DNA of 64,000 nucleotides from Heliocidaris tuberculata. Its lineage: Eukaryota; Echinodermata; Echinoidea; Camarodonta; Echinometridae. The translations under genes and the position numbers were made by a program. The notes under the pieces are model-generated. The model was not told where the DNA came from and searched no databases. It saw only the letters and a program-made list of their open reading frames with translations. Location of the stretch: contig CM046846.1 of NCBI GenBank assembly GCA_025618425.1, positions 25,109,107-25,173,106 of the forward strand, read 5' to 3'. How positions within the stretch are numbered: position 1 is the first letter of the stretch; every line of letters starts with the position of its first letter. Shown piece by piece: positions 43,670 to 60,620 of the stretch.

Positions 43670-44169
43670 NNNNNNNNNNNNNNNNNNNNNNNNNNNNNNN
43701 NNNNNNNNNNNNNNNNNNNNNNNNNNNNNNNNNNNNNNNNNNNNNNNNNNNNNNNNNNNNNNNNNNNNNNNNNNNNNNNNNNNNNNNNNNNNNNNNNNNN
43801 NNNNNNNNNNNNNNNNNNNNNNNNNNNNNNNNNNNNNNNNNNNNNNNNNNNNNNNNNNNNNNNNNNNNNNNNNNNNNNNNNNNNNNNNNNNNNNNNNNNN
43901 NNNNNNNNNNNNNNNNNNNNNNNNNNNNNNNNNNNNNNNNNNNNNNNNNNNNNNNNNNNNNNNNNNNNNNNNNNNNNNNNNNNNNNNNNNNNNNNNNNNN
44001 NNNNNNNNNNNNNNNNNNNNNNNNNNNNNNNNNNNNNNNNNNNNNNNNNNNNNNNNNNNNNNNNNNNNNNNNNNNNNNNNNNNNNNNNNNNNNNNNNNNN
44101 NNNNNNNNNNNNNNNNNNNNNNNNNNNNNNNNNNNNNNNNNNNNNNNNNNNNNNNNNNNNNNNNNNNNN
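43670..44169. other. Assembly gap, 500 N
   Basis: Exactly 500 N, a conventional scaffold-gap filler, so its true size is unknown. It truncates the ACSF2-like exon that ends at 43669. Two long frames drawn across it are meaningless. Confidence 0.99.
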
Positions 44170-47095
44170 AAGAGCGGAGGTCAGAGGTCGTTTGGGGAGG
44201 AGGAAGGAAGCCATTGCAGATTCCAAGAGAGTATGAAATTCAGAGCAAGAGGCATTTATGATAAACCTTAAATACAAGAGCGCAGTTGTGATGAGTTTTC
44301 AAAATTCTAGATTGTTGGAATTTGAAGCTGGAAACAAATTACATGTATTAGAGAGCTATTGAAATGTACAAAGCAAGAAATTATCAGCATTCACCATTTT
44401 ACCGCTTGAATGTGATAGGATTTAATATCAAGCAAAAGAGATTTTGAACTTGAAAGCAAGAAATGTTTTTGATACTGCTCTCAAGTGTTTGCATTTGAAT
44501 GTTCTTGAATGTTGTTAACTCGGGATAGCTTTCAAGGAGCTGCTGAAAGGGATTATCACTTAAAGGTTCAAAGTTACTAAAGATTTCTTGAAATGCATAG
44601 CAATTTACTATTCATATTTCCATGTGAATGTATTGAGATTTTAAAAACATTTTTAACAGCCATTACAAATTTTAAGAGGATACATGTATATTGAAATGTA
44701 AAGCTACACATAGAAATAATTATCATGTTCATGAAAGTGTTGAGATTTGAATGCTAATGTCTTTGGAATTCACAAGATATTTTTTGAAATACAGTGCAAC
44801 AAAGCATGCAATGTATATGTTACTCTAGAAAATTTGGGGCAAGAAGAATTCATGATACAGGGCTCTCCCTAACAACTATCTTCCTCCTCATAAAAACAAT
44901 TAGGGACACTTGTTTGTGTCTTCTATATGTTTTCTGTTTCAATGTGCATAACTTTCTCAGCCGGTGTTAATGAACTTAAATCTCCATTATTGTCCAAACT
45001 ACGTTTTGCACAAGTGTTGTTAAAGTGTGTGAGTTTAGAAGTTCAGCTTTGATGCTCCTAGGAAATTTCCTTGATTTTTTATAAGAAGGGCACTGTGTAA
45101 TTTCATTTATTTATTGTACATGTACCTTGTTACAATGTTTTTCTTTGTTCTATAGTCATGAAGGTTAGCTCATTAAGTTTGGGGGACTGAGAGAACGACT
45201 GTATTGATTTTTTTGCGTGTTTTGGGGGAGGGTGGGGCAAAATTTGAAGTCCAAAGTCATTTATGTTTAAAAGAAATGGAATTTAATTTTTTTTTTAACA
45301 AGGATTGAACCATTTAGAACAAATATGCTTAAACCATATGAGAAGTTTCACAAATAGATTTCTCGTGATTTTAGGTATTAAAAGAAGGTACATGTACATG
45401 TACATGCCTGATGTAATAATTTGATAGGAAATGCAATTTATGTATACAGTGGAAACTCAATAGAATGAGGTCATTGGGACCATCAAAATTACCTTGTTAT
45501 AAGCAGGAATCTTGTTATAGAAGTTTAAAAAACAATAGAATATAAAGAGCTGGGACCAGCATATTACCTTGTTTTATCAGGAATATTGTTATATCAGACC
45601 TCTTTATACTGAGATTCCACTGTACTTGTTTATATTAAATGAAATGTTGGAAAAAGGTATGTAAGATTGTAAAAAATGTATAGTTTTAAAGAGTTGAATC
45701 TGTGATCCGTCGATTATATATAATGTTGTAATTGTACAATATATATATATTAACATACTTTTGCCTTCATGTATATTTATGTAAATTATAATTTCTACTA
45801 AATACAAAACAGTGGTATGTTGCTCTTGTTGTGTAATTTCCTTGTGTGTATGTGTGTGATAAGCTGTAGCAAGAATAAGGGTAAATGTACTATTTGTTTA
45901 TAATTTGATGCTTTGATGGTTTGAGTCATTTCTGTAAAAAGATCTTCCTGAAACATCAACATCCAGAAATGAGAACCAAAACTTGCACATATTGCAGGTC
46001 TATATGATTGTATGAAGAATAATGGAGGAATAAGTTTTTGTTTTGTTAAATCATCAGGAGTACCTCATTACATTATACACCCTTACAGGCTACCCCTTTC
46101 AGACTTATAGGAATTACAAAAAAGTCATTATTATGTACATAAACAATTTTATCAACATTTTATTACAGGTATTTCAATTGATGTGAGAGCATAATATCAA
46201 TGGAATTCCATTTAATTATGACAGGGAAAAGCTCAACATATTTGCATATGAATATGTCTTTACATAGAAACATGTACTAACATTACAAAGGCCGGGCTTA
46301 ATCATAATGAAAAGATACATGTAAGTGCTGTTCTTAATTATAGAATGGGCAAATGGTAAACAAAATCTACCACTAGCTTGGAGTCCATCATTCTATACAT
46401 AAACAAAACAAGATAAGCAAAATCTGAATTTAACAAATTAATCTCATATTATGCAATCATTCAACAAATCAAATTTACATGACATTAATTTAAATCTTAT
46501 TCAGCAAAAAGCCAAATTGTAAGAATATCTTGTTATAGTATGTAGAATAAACATATATGCCACAATCGTTATTCTTGCTTACACCTGTATATCCAGAGAT
46601 GTCTTGCTTGATTAGTTTTATTTGAAGAGGGAAGTCGAGTACTGGTCCTGGGATTGCATTGTGAAAGATACCATCTAGAAGCTATATTGGGAAAGGTTGA
46701 TTATGTACTACATATATGAATAATTGTGTATTGTCAGGGTTTGGAATTATCTGAAATAACCAAAATGATATTGCCTCAATATCACTCAAATAACTTCAGA
46801 TATTGACATTTGGGACTACACACATATATGGGATCAAAATTTGGTCCAAATTTTGAACTATTTCTAGCCACATTTGGAATACTAGACAAGTATAAGGGCA
46901 TTTGCAGATTTTGGAAAATTGCTACTTCAGTATGATATTCTTCCACTAAAAAGAATGACAAAGCTTACAAAGTATTTTTCAGCTTGAACAGATTACAGAA
47001 GAACTCGACCATAACACGCAAGAGGCCCTTGATTTCAGTTACTAAATAATGGACCTAACATACAAAACTACTGGTTTCCTAAGAAAGTAAGCATT
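44170..47095. other. Repeat-rich stretch after the gap; no gene seen
   Basis: No ACSF2 upstream exon was recognised here, so the contig to the right of the gap may not directly adjoin the gene, or those exons lie inside the gap. Contents: a pogo-like MITE (45447-45622), a dispersed repeat related to 31284-31565 (46672-46985), and AT-rich DNA. Confidence 0.65.
45447..45622. mobile_element. TA-flanked pogo/mariner-like MITE
   Basis: CAGTGGAAACTCAATAGAATG at the left and GAGATTCCACTG at the right with TA on both sides; same family as 36709-36885. Confidence 0.87.
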
Positions 47096-47099
47096 TTAA

Positions 47100-47603
47100 A
47101 GGGAACTCAAGCTTGATAGCAAATTGCTTTCAAGGAAGGCTGTAAATCAGCTACGCAGATTGGTGAAGATCAAACTTGCACAAATAATAAGAAAGTAATG
47201 AATTTTTGTGAGTCATAATAACTTTACACATGGGAATTTCATATCGTGAATCAGGAATATCACTGAGATATGGTGTGGGAAAAGTCTCTTATTTGTTCAA
47301 TCTCACAAAATGACTAAAATATCATTTTTTCAAATTCAAATTTTATGACTAAACTGGATTTTTAAAAATATATTTATAATATTAATATAATATAAAAGTG
47401 ATATTTTAGTGTACAAAATATGGGAAGATTTGTCCAAAAATACTACTTTGCCAATTTCCATTTTTCATATATGTCTGGTGGTTGCAACTTTCAAATTTAC
47501 AACTTCCGGGGTTTTTTCCAATTTTATTCAACTGTTACAAATCAATTTCTCTGATTTTGGTATATTTACTCAATTCCACTTGTTAGAAAGATTGAATTTC
47601 CCT
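47100..47603. mobile_element. Probable TTAA-flanked DNA element
   Basis: Bounded by TTAAAGGGAA at the left (47096) and TTCCCTTTAA at the right (TTAA at 47604-47607). Inverted repeats beyond the first ten bases are weak. Confidence 0.5.
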
Positions 47604-48389
47604 TTAACAAATTTCACATATGAAATCTATATTTCAGCAGATCATTATTTACAATCTACTTCATTAAGGTACACAAAGACATGGAACATTTGGGTGAAAA
47701 AATATTTGCCCACTAATATGTCATCCTGCTCCACATGTGAAAAAGTTCACTTTTGATTATCCAATATATAATGTTAACTGTAATTTCAACTGTAACCTCC
47801 AAAGTTAATAGTCCTCATCCACATTTTTTTTTTTCCTGAGTGTGTTTCATAAATGAAGCAAGGAAAAAGGTGCCAAGTAACCTGTAAATCTAGAGTTTTA
47901 AGCAAGACAAAAACTTCACCGAGGGTTTGTTTTCATTATTGGAATTACATTGGATGGAAACATGTATTTCACAATAGCAAGAAGAGTGTAAAATAACAGT
48001 ACATTGATATTATTTTCATAACAGTAAAGAGTGTAAAATACCAGTACATTGAATAATAGTTGTAGAAGAATATTACACACATCACAACGGGTCTTGCCAC
48101 CGTCTTGGCAGATATTTGTTTCGCCTTAGTCCACATTGAGTGCACTGGCCTAACATCATCTCAGGATATTCTTTGGATGGATCACAGCGTTTAGACTACA
48201 GCCCTCAAGACCATCAGCACAAGAGACTGACAATACTGGTCTAGTGACTTTCTGAAACGTTATCTGAGTCCTGTAGGCCTTCTGGCAAATTTTCTGAGGG
48301 TTCACAAAACCGACATTGTCAGTCTTGTGGGATGTCAGCCTATTGGGATGTCTTGCAGCATTTCAAGAGGTTGTATTAGTACAATACAA

Positions 48390-48747
48390 TTAGTACCAAT
48401 CACCTGAAAAAATAATTTGCGTACAGCTAGAAAGTATAAAATCAACCTCAAAGAACTTTATCTGGCACTCTGTAAGTCAACAGTTAAATGAAGGAAATAA
48501 AGGAAAACATGAAAATGCTCACGCGGAACCGAACTCTTAGTTTGGTTCTGTGCGAGCCCTTATCTTGGCGAACGTGCACAGGTGCATCGAGTAGTCTACT
48601 CACGAGTCACTTTTACGCTTATAATAAGAGTGTAATTAAAATTGCAATATCTCTTTATAGAACTGATATTTGAAGCCCATATTTTGAATATAACGACATG
48701 GAACCTCTAACACAGAGAGCAAAATATATTTTGGTGATTGGTACCCT
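48390..48747. mobile_element. TTAA-type MITE, inverted copy of the 26160 family
   Basis: The left end ACCAATCACCTGAAAAAATAA and the right end GGTGATTGGTACCC then TTAA (48748-48751) show it is inverted relative to the two TMEM144 intron copies. It keeps the GGAACCGAACTC palindrome. Confidence 0.87.
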
Positions 48748-48751
48748 TTAA

Positions 48752-49977
48752 TACACTCATCGATGGAGGATTTTCTTCTTGAAGTCTCTCCAGCTTGGCA
48801 TGAATATACACAGATGAAAACCCTGCCTGTAACACACAGTACGTACAAGAACATACATACATGAAGTTAAAATGGTCCATGATTGCAATGCATCATAATG
48901 ATACATGTACACGTTAACTCAAATTGTTACTCTCTTCCTGAGATTTTCAACAAGAATTGAAAAAAGAAAAAAAGCAGGACTAGACACTAACAATCGTCCA
49001 AGACACATGAGCGCCCAAAGTCTAGGTCCAGACCCAAAAATGCCACATTTTTAACAAAGGTCCGATCAATGCATATAGACCCTAAAATTTGAATCTGAAC
49101 CCCTTAGAAAAAAAGTTAGTGTGGAGTTCCTGAAAAAGAAAGAAGAAATTTGCTCCACACATCCAATAACTCTCATTATACATGTACAATAATAACATTT
49201 TCTATGCCAAATTGGCAAATCGTGCCAATGAGTGAAAATTTTCTACCATAAATTTGGCCAAAAATTTGCTTCTTTTTTTTTTCTTAAATTGTAAACAGGT
49301 ACATATAATGCGGGTATTGTTCTTTTAAAAAAAACAACATATTAGGCATTCAAAATTTTAAAAATTCAAACCCCAAATCTGATTCTTGTAAGTTCATGGA
49401 TGGTAATGCTGGCAACATCTTCTGGCACAGGAGTAAAACACCAACATGAGATGGGTGGCAAGGTCCAAGTTTACCACCTCCGACTAGAAAAGACATAGCT
49501 GCCCTTGTAAACCTTGGATCATACCACTGTGCACATAGGATTTGATTGCTTCAGCTTCTCCCCCACACTACTTCCAAATTGACAAATGATCTTGAATGAT
49601 CTTTGACCTACTACCCTTGCCACGACTTCATTCGATCTATACATGACCAACACTTTCATAACTTATTGCATTACATACACATCACATCCAACAGTATCGA
49701 CCTCTAGTATTTGTTGGTAAAAAATTACAAATACCCAACAGTGTCAAACACATACCATCAAATCACTCTAAATGTTCAAAATTACCTGTATGAATGGAAA
49801 AGCAATCATATTCTTTTTTCCATTGATATCGCTGGAGAGTAGTCAACTTGAATTCTGTTAACAACAAACAAATGTGGACGATATGACAAAATGCCCCACC
49901 TCCCCATCCCCCCCCCCCCCCCCCCCCCTCCCCCACACTATGAAGGAAAACATACATGTAGTCTCATGATGATAATA
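48752..49977. other. Intergenic stretch; no supported gene
   Basis: AT-rich with a long C-run at 49909-49928. A possible exon-like stretch at about 48752-48845 (minus) was considered and rejected. Confidence 0.55.
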
Positions 49978-50156
49978 CAGTGGAAACTCGCTAGAAAGCG
50001 CTCCGATATAACAAGATTCCTGATATAACAAGGTAATTTTGCTGGACCCAGGTCTTTGTATTCTTTTCTTTTTTCACCCTGATACAAAGAGATTCCTGAT
50101 ATAACCAGGTGATTTTCATGGTCCCCAAGGTCCTCATTATAGTTGGTCTCCACTAT
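49978..50156. mobile_element. TA-flanked pogo/mariner-like MITE
   Basis: CAGTGGAAACTCGCTAGAAAG at the left and a decayed inverse (GGTCTCCACT) at the right; same family as 36709-36885 and 45447-45622. Confidence 0.82.
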
Positions 50157-50988
50157 AATGCCGTCGAAAGAAAATGTATGTACATGTATGTACGCTTTAC
50201 AGCAAAACACTCAGAGGCAGTGCGTACTCTTATGTTAACAGTACTATTTAACATGAAAGCAATTGACATGAGCATTCAATTTTTATCCTTTAAAAAAAAT
50301 CATAAAGGGAAATTCAAATCAAAATGATTATCAGTGTGTCTTGTACGGTCCATTAATGAAAGGTAGTTTCATGAAATGTAGTTATCCAAATCATTCTTTC
50401 TATGAAAAACCGTATTTGACCCTAAGGAAGTTTACTTTGGTTATCTTGCTGTCTATGATTGTTGGGATCTATTTATTGGATCAAAGCCTAAAATGGTCAA
50501 CTCTGAAATTTGATCAGCAATTTTTCAATATCAAAGTTTTATTCTGATATTTATAGTTAAACTTTTTTGTTTTCCATCTGATAACTTGCATATTAACAAA
50601 AGAATGACAAACCTACATGCAGCGGCATACACATGAATGTCTACAGCTGACACTTGCTGTAATTTAGATTCAATTGAATATTCAGAATTCCATAAAATAA
50701 TGAGATTATTTGTATTAAAATACAACACACGGAGGGGTGGAAAGGATTCCTGGCATACAAAACTTGAAATTGCTTGCTCATCTTGTATATTGCACTTAAG
50801 CGACTGTTACCTTGGCTTAGCTAAGTACCCCAAGTGATATTGGCATCCTCAACAGCACACACTCACAGCCTCGTGCATATTAAAGTGTCTCGGCCCATTC
50901 CATTCAACTTCGTATTTCTCACATTAATAAATAATTCCTCATTTTGACATCTGTCTTGGTTCAACGAAACAGAAGACACTGGACCTTT

Positions 50989-55164
<4,176 letters not shown>

Positions 55165-55309
55165 TTCTGCTGTAATCTTGAAGCTAGGATGAGCCCTCTC
55201 ACGACAACAGATGCGACAGGGGATTTCCCCCTCAGTTGGCGCGATGTAACGTCGCGTCGTCATAAGCACAGGTACATACTGGTGAAGGCCGGGGCTCCCG
55301 CGGGACTCG

Positions 55310-56060
55310 GGCCAAAAAAGGGGAAAGAAAGAAAGAAAATAAAAGAGAAAGAAAGGGAAAGAAGAAGAAGGAGAAGAAAAAAGAAAAGCAAGGCAAGAAG
55401 AAGAAGGAAAGAAAGCAAGAAAGAAAGACAAACAGGAAGAAAGAAAGGAAAAAAAGAAAATCATTCCTCTCTTCATCATTTTTCATCATCACCATGTTCT
55501 TTACTCTCATCTTCTCACTCTTCTTCTCTTCTTCGTCACCTTGCCTTCCATTTACCGTCACCATGCATGACATGCATGGCTCAAATTCTCAAACATCTAT
55601 TTCAGTCTCCAAGTTCTTCAGGGCCGCAACATAACATAAGTTTCCTTCACGACCCGGCTTCACGAGTATACATTTGTTTCTCATTCTTAATGAAAGCGAT
55701 CATTGGGGCCATCACAGGTTGGGGTTGCCTCTTGATAAAAATAATCATGTGTGGAGCAATGAATAGTATACCCTGCTTTAAAAGGGATTGTCAGAAAATC
55801 GTATTGGGAATTGTGTGCGTTTTTCAAACATCTGTCGACTCCCTCCCCCAACACCCTTCTAAGCATCCTGGATCTACCCATGTTTTGTCGTTCTTTTATT
55901 CTTCCTCTTTCTTCTTCTACTTTTCCTTCCTTTTCTTATTGTTTGAATTCTCCTTTTCTTCTTTTCCTTTTCATTGTTATAACCTCATTCTCCTTTTGTC
56001 CTATTTTTCCTTTTTCTTCGTTGATTTCTTCTTCCAATTATTGCAATCGATTATGATTCG
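55310..56060. repeat. Purine-rich then pyrimidine-rich simple sequence
   Basis: GA/AAG-rich tract (55317-55460) followed by TTC/TCC-rich stretches, especially 55895-56040. The 309-residue frame across them (Lys/Arg/Glu then Ser/Phe) has no domain and is a composition artefact. The DNA just upstream of ZCCHC10 (55165-55310) is its likely promoter. Confidence 0.75.
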
Positions 56061-56142
56061 CCTTCAAATCGGTGGAATGTTCACTTGCCTAAATCACATT
56101 GACGGATTTGCCACTTAGGTTTCAAAGAAAGACTGGGGGGAT

Positions 56143-56320
56143 GGGCCAGATGTGCCCCCTTGAAACCCAAGTGGCAGGCTTAAGTACACAACTCCAAGTT
56201 TGGGAACCCCCCCCCCCCTTTTAAAAATCTGCCCCACCCCCTTTATTTTTCTTTTGCTTATCAGGAATTTTGTGACTATCGTGCCCCTCTTTAAAAAAAT
56301 CCCAGATCTGCCCTCCCCTA
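56143..56320. repeat. Dispersed repeat fragment, gtgcccc type
   Basis: GTGCCCCCTTGAAACCCAAG... GTACACAACTCC... CAGGAATTTTGTGACTATCGTGCCC resembles 14640-14770 and 42340-42550. Confidence 0.55.
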
Positions 56321-56671
56321 CCATTATGATATGCCTTTTTAAAGAAATTACAAAATAATAAGTTAGATACCTTTTTATAGGTTTTATTACTGAATTCGAA
56401 TTACTGAAAGGCAGCAATATTGCGTGAGACAATAATCGATAAAATTCGCTGAAAGAGATCGTAGAAAATCACTCCCTCATTGTGTCGTCATGCATACTGG
56501 ATGCGCGCGCATGTACGTACGTAAACATTGGACCAATCACATTCCCGCGTATATGTGACGTAACAATAACGAATGGTCATTTTTCTTTGTTTATTTTGTA
56601 TTTCATTGATGCATCAACCACATCAGCCAGACTAGGAGAAATCTGAAAAGTATAACTGAATTGGTTTCATA

Positions 56672-57858
56672 ATGGGGAATTCTCTGACGAAATTCTTGAA
56701 TGATGATTCTTTTACCCCTCGGAGGATATCATTGTCTCCAACCGGTAAAACTATTGTATTTTTGTTACATTCTGGGATCTTGATTTATACGTTGACGATG
56801 GGTGGGTGGGTGGGGGGGGGGGGGGGGGGGGGTGAAGGATAAATAATCTATCTACCTGAGTCCGTTGGGTCGACAATGTGATGGCTCTTGCTTGAGACAC
56901 AGGTTCTACGAAACTTTCTGTCTTCAGCTGTTCTAGTTAGCTGCTCAGAAGACACTTTTGTCCGATGCTTTATGTTATCGATCCAGGGGCCCGTTGCACA
57001 AAACTTGCGTTTAATCGCAACTCTTATCAAACGCAAGTCTTAATGCGCACTTCTGATTGGCTGAAAATAAAGTTGCGTTTGATTTTCCTGAGTTGCGTTC
57101 AAACGCAAGTTTTGTGCAACGGGGCCCAGGTCTTATAGTCGGTCTGCCCCTTTTTATTTTGCCATAGAGAATAGATCTAACAAAACGATTCTTTCACTTT
57201 CCCCGCCATTCGGTATGCAATTAAATAGGAAACTTGCATCATAGGGAAAATCTACAAGGCTTTCTCGATCGGAAAAACAGTTGCAAAAACTTAATTAGAG
57301 GGACCAATTTTAGCCTAAAAACGTGGGGAAAGAGATGAAGTTGAGTTATAGATGAAAATGAAGTAAAAAATCAGCTTTGCGGCACGTGCAACTGAAATTA
57401 AAGAAAACTGAGATTTATATCATTTTGTAAGATCGAATATGTAAAATAAACCAAAACAATGGAAGGAATAGCAATATCCGGAGCCACCTTCACAATTTAA
57501 TGTAAATTTTTGTTCTCTCTCTCTCTTCTTTTTGTCATGCAGTGACAAAGAAGAAGAACGAAGAAAAGTCAGGCCGAAGAGCAAAAATTGCCAATGCTGT
57601 AGCTTACCTTTCTGTTGCCGGTGTACTCATGTTCAAAGATAACAGGTACTTAATATATATTCTCATTTTTTTGTACTATACTTTCTGACGAATTCGAATT
57701 TCTTCTACTTTCTGTTTCTTTTATAGGAATTAATATAATATCCATCTTCTCATTTCGTGAAGCACTGCCTCATTAATCTTATAAACACTCGTCAAATTGT
57801 GGTATGTCTATTAGCTTGTTTCTTGTGCCTTTAGTCGACCATGAATGAAATTATGCGT

Positions 57859-57894
<36 letters not shown>

Positions 57895-59770
57895 GTCAAT
57901 GACATCCAACATTGTACTTAGATCTTCACGTTATTCATTTTCCCCAGGTGTGTGGGCACTATGGGAGAGAATTTAGAGGTAAGTTTAAAAGATAAAGGTA
58001 TAGTGTCAGTAAGATAATACCCATTCACTTTTCCTATGTGCAATATATATATTTAAACAATGCAAATTTCGTTGAGTAACTGAAAGATATTTTAAGTATA
58101 TTTATATATAAAAAAATGATAATTCGAAACTGATATGGTGAGAGAAAAAAAAAAGGAAACAGAAGAAAGTATTTCCTCTATAATAAATACAACTTAAAAC
58201 CTGCAATCTCGGTCTATTATAGGCCTACTGATTGCTAGTCATATGATTTGTCGCATTAATCATTCGTTACATATATGGATAACATATACGTCACTTTTTT
58301 CCGAAATGAAAACAAATTTTATTAGAGTTTTGAAAGTGTTTATGAATATTACAAACATTTATCTAATCAGGAAAGATGTTGAATATTAGGAGCATTTATC
58401 TAATCAGGAGAGATGTTTCTGATTAAATCAGAGGTATAGTCGTATAGGGCCTGTGTAAGATTTCAAAAGCGCAGGCGACAAATAGTTTTAACCCAACTAT
58501 TTAATGCTGACTTGCGTTATTCCCCACCTTCTGTTCACTCCTATAATCATTATAGAAGGAGATGTGTTTCTTCGTAACACAATTCATCAGACCGGATACT
58601 TCTGCCAAAGCGCTCGCCTGGGTAGATATGAGCTTGTCACGTAACAACGTTTCGAGATCAAATCAGATGAAATTGAACGATGTCATCGTCGAAATGGAGA
58701 ATGAGTCACAGTCTAGTGAAAAGTGTGTGACCTATGACGAGTGTTTCACGGCCTCCTCAAGAAACGAAAATTCGGTAGCATCTGGTGAAAGTGATCAATT
58801 AGGGGATCAAGGGCAGGACAGAGTGACAGTTCGTGAGGAGGTGTACCGAAGCATTGACACTCCTGCACTCGATGTGAATTCATCATCTTCTGACGTAGAA
58901 CTAGCATCGGCAAATCAAATTTACCAGTTGGCCACGGAAGTTCGACAAAATCTAAAAAACGAAGAAGATCCAGAAAATGGCAATTCGCTAATCGTTTCTG
59001 CCTCTGATGATAATGTGGAAGAGGACGTGGAGGATGCGGTACCACGACTAGATCACAACAACAATATCATAGACTTTCACCTCCTTTCTCAGTCTAATCA
59101 GAAGAGTGCAAAGTCGCAGCTAACTTCCTCTTTGTCGACTGCAAAATATTCTTCAAAAACATCACTAACACAAGACAACGAGTCAGACATAAATATCCTC
59201 CGAAAGCTGGCTGTGGAAGTCAGGGAAGAAATTGATAAAGCGTTGAAGGTATCACCGAAACATCAATCGGAGCTTCTTTCCTCAAGCAATCAGTCAAATT
59301 GTATCAATGACATAGACGTCTCAGCAAAGAATGGATCCTTCACAGCAAAACCAAGTAAGGGAGAAGAGAATCACGCTGCATCTCAGAGTCAAAACGAAAC
59401 AAGATCTTCTTCTGACGACAAGACAGAAATATTTAAGCTGAAGAGAAGGGTATTGGAGATCCAACTGAACAAGCCGAAGAAGACTAGTGAGGCTTCAGGT
59501 ACAACTTCACCCTCGTCCTCTGGCGATTCTGGACGACGCGCCCCGGTCGCCGTACGCAGAAGGTCATCTGGTGATGTCACCTGCCGTCCGGGTTATCGTG
59601 GTATCCGTCATCTTGGTACATGTACTCCCAAAGCAAGAGTACAGAGGCCCAGTGGTTATGTACCCAGCCAGTCGTCCTCAACGCAGGAGCCTCTCATAAG
59701 CCCATTGAGGCCGGCATATTCTCGTTATGAATACACACGGAGTGGCTACAGAGGATTCTGTCGCCATTAA
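56672..59770 (+). CDS. Unrecognised protein with myristoylation-type N terminus (four exons, copy 2)
   Basis: I do not recognise this protein. Exons 56672-56744, 57543-57645, 57948-57978 and 58556-59770 have GT-AG borders and consistent phases (1, 2, 0), giving 473 residues. The N terminus MGNSLTKF fits N-myristoylation: Gly2, small residue at 5-6, basic at 7. Residues 27-39 are basic (KKKNEEKSGRRAK). Residues 40-55 are hydrophobic (IANAVAYLSVAGVLMF) and could be a short membrane segment. The remainder is Ser-rich and acidic with the LATEVR/LAVEVR repeat and an Arg-rich, GYRG-containing tail. The exon model rests on splice signals and phase only. Exon 4 is near-identical to 408-1625. Polyadenylation candidate at 59994-59999. 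Confidence 0.72.
56815..56832. repeat. Poly-G run
   Basis: About 17 G after GGGTGGGTGGGTG. It could form a quadruplex; length is probably unstable. It is in intron 1 of the unrecognised gene. Confidence 0.9.
56986..57126. mobile_element. Foldback element, GGGGCCCGTTGCACAAAACTTG termini
   Basis: The left arm GGGGCCCGTTGCACAAAACT continues into TTGCGTTTAATCGCAACT; the right arm is the inverse, ending AAGTTTTGTGCAACGGGGCCC. It sits in intron 1 of the unrecognised gene. Confidence 0.88.
57862..57891. repeat. Poly-A run
   Basis: About 30 A in intron 2 of the unrecognised gene; simple sequence or a retroelement tail. Confidence 0.9.
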
Positions 59771-60572
59771 GCATTTGCTTGCGAGAAAACATGATGTTCT
59801 ATGTGTAGCGACTGTGCAAAACTAAATCAATGGCATGGTGAGGTTTATTAAGGACAAAATATTGTTCTTGGTAATCTTTGATTGAACATATACCGTGAGG
59901 GAAGGACTCTGTGGGTTTGATCTAATCGAGTCTTGCATTTTGTCTGCGCCTACTTCGTTCCCTCAAGATGAAAACTTACTCTTAATGAAAGGAAATAAAC
60001 TTTTAATTAGCAACTCGAGCAACCAAAAACCTGGGAACAATTTATGTTTATATTAAAACATTTATCGTGTTCTTGTTTTTAATTAATGTACAAAAAAGAT
60101 CGCTTTCACAAATTCATTTTGTAAACCAAAGCTTTTAAAAAATCTAGAACTGAAGCACTGTCATATTGTTAGAACATTGAATCAAGACAATAATTTTCCT
60201 TTTAATCATTTTTTCTTTATTCTGTTTACATCTTCTTGATATCAATATTACACAGAAAGAGAAAAAGATAATCATTATGACTAAGGCCTTGTAGCCTTTG
60301 GGGATATCCTCAATCTATTTCTTAAATGAAAATATGATCAATGATCAGTGAGTATGCATGCAACAAAATGTCAAAATGAAATTAAATCATAGTTGATAAA
60401 TAATTGCCTTCTTGAGAACTTGCAGTTTTGTTGTGAACAATTTTTTACAGCACTGGGTTGGGAAGGTGATATAATGAGGTTACACATGTCCACGTTTCTC
60501 CGCCATCTACAATGTATATCCTTTCTTAACTTTCTGAACTCTCACCCCCAACTCGATCTCTCTCCCCATTTT

Positions 60573-60620
<48 letters not shown>

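Noticed and set aside
43429..44277. Long frames across the N run on both strands
   Set aside because: Their length is made of unknown residues; only the ACSF2-like part at 43519-43669 has support.
48752..48845. Exon-like stretch on the minus strand after a TTACAG acceptor (AGFSSVYIHAKLERLQEENPP)
   Set aside because: It runs straight into a MITE end without a donor and matches no family I recognise; not enough to call an exon.
55189..56118. 309-residue open frame rich in Lys/Arg/Glu then Ser/Phe
   Set aside because: It translates purine-rich and pyrimidine-rich simple sequence and has no domain; it overlaps the promoter side of ZCCHC10.
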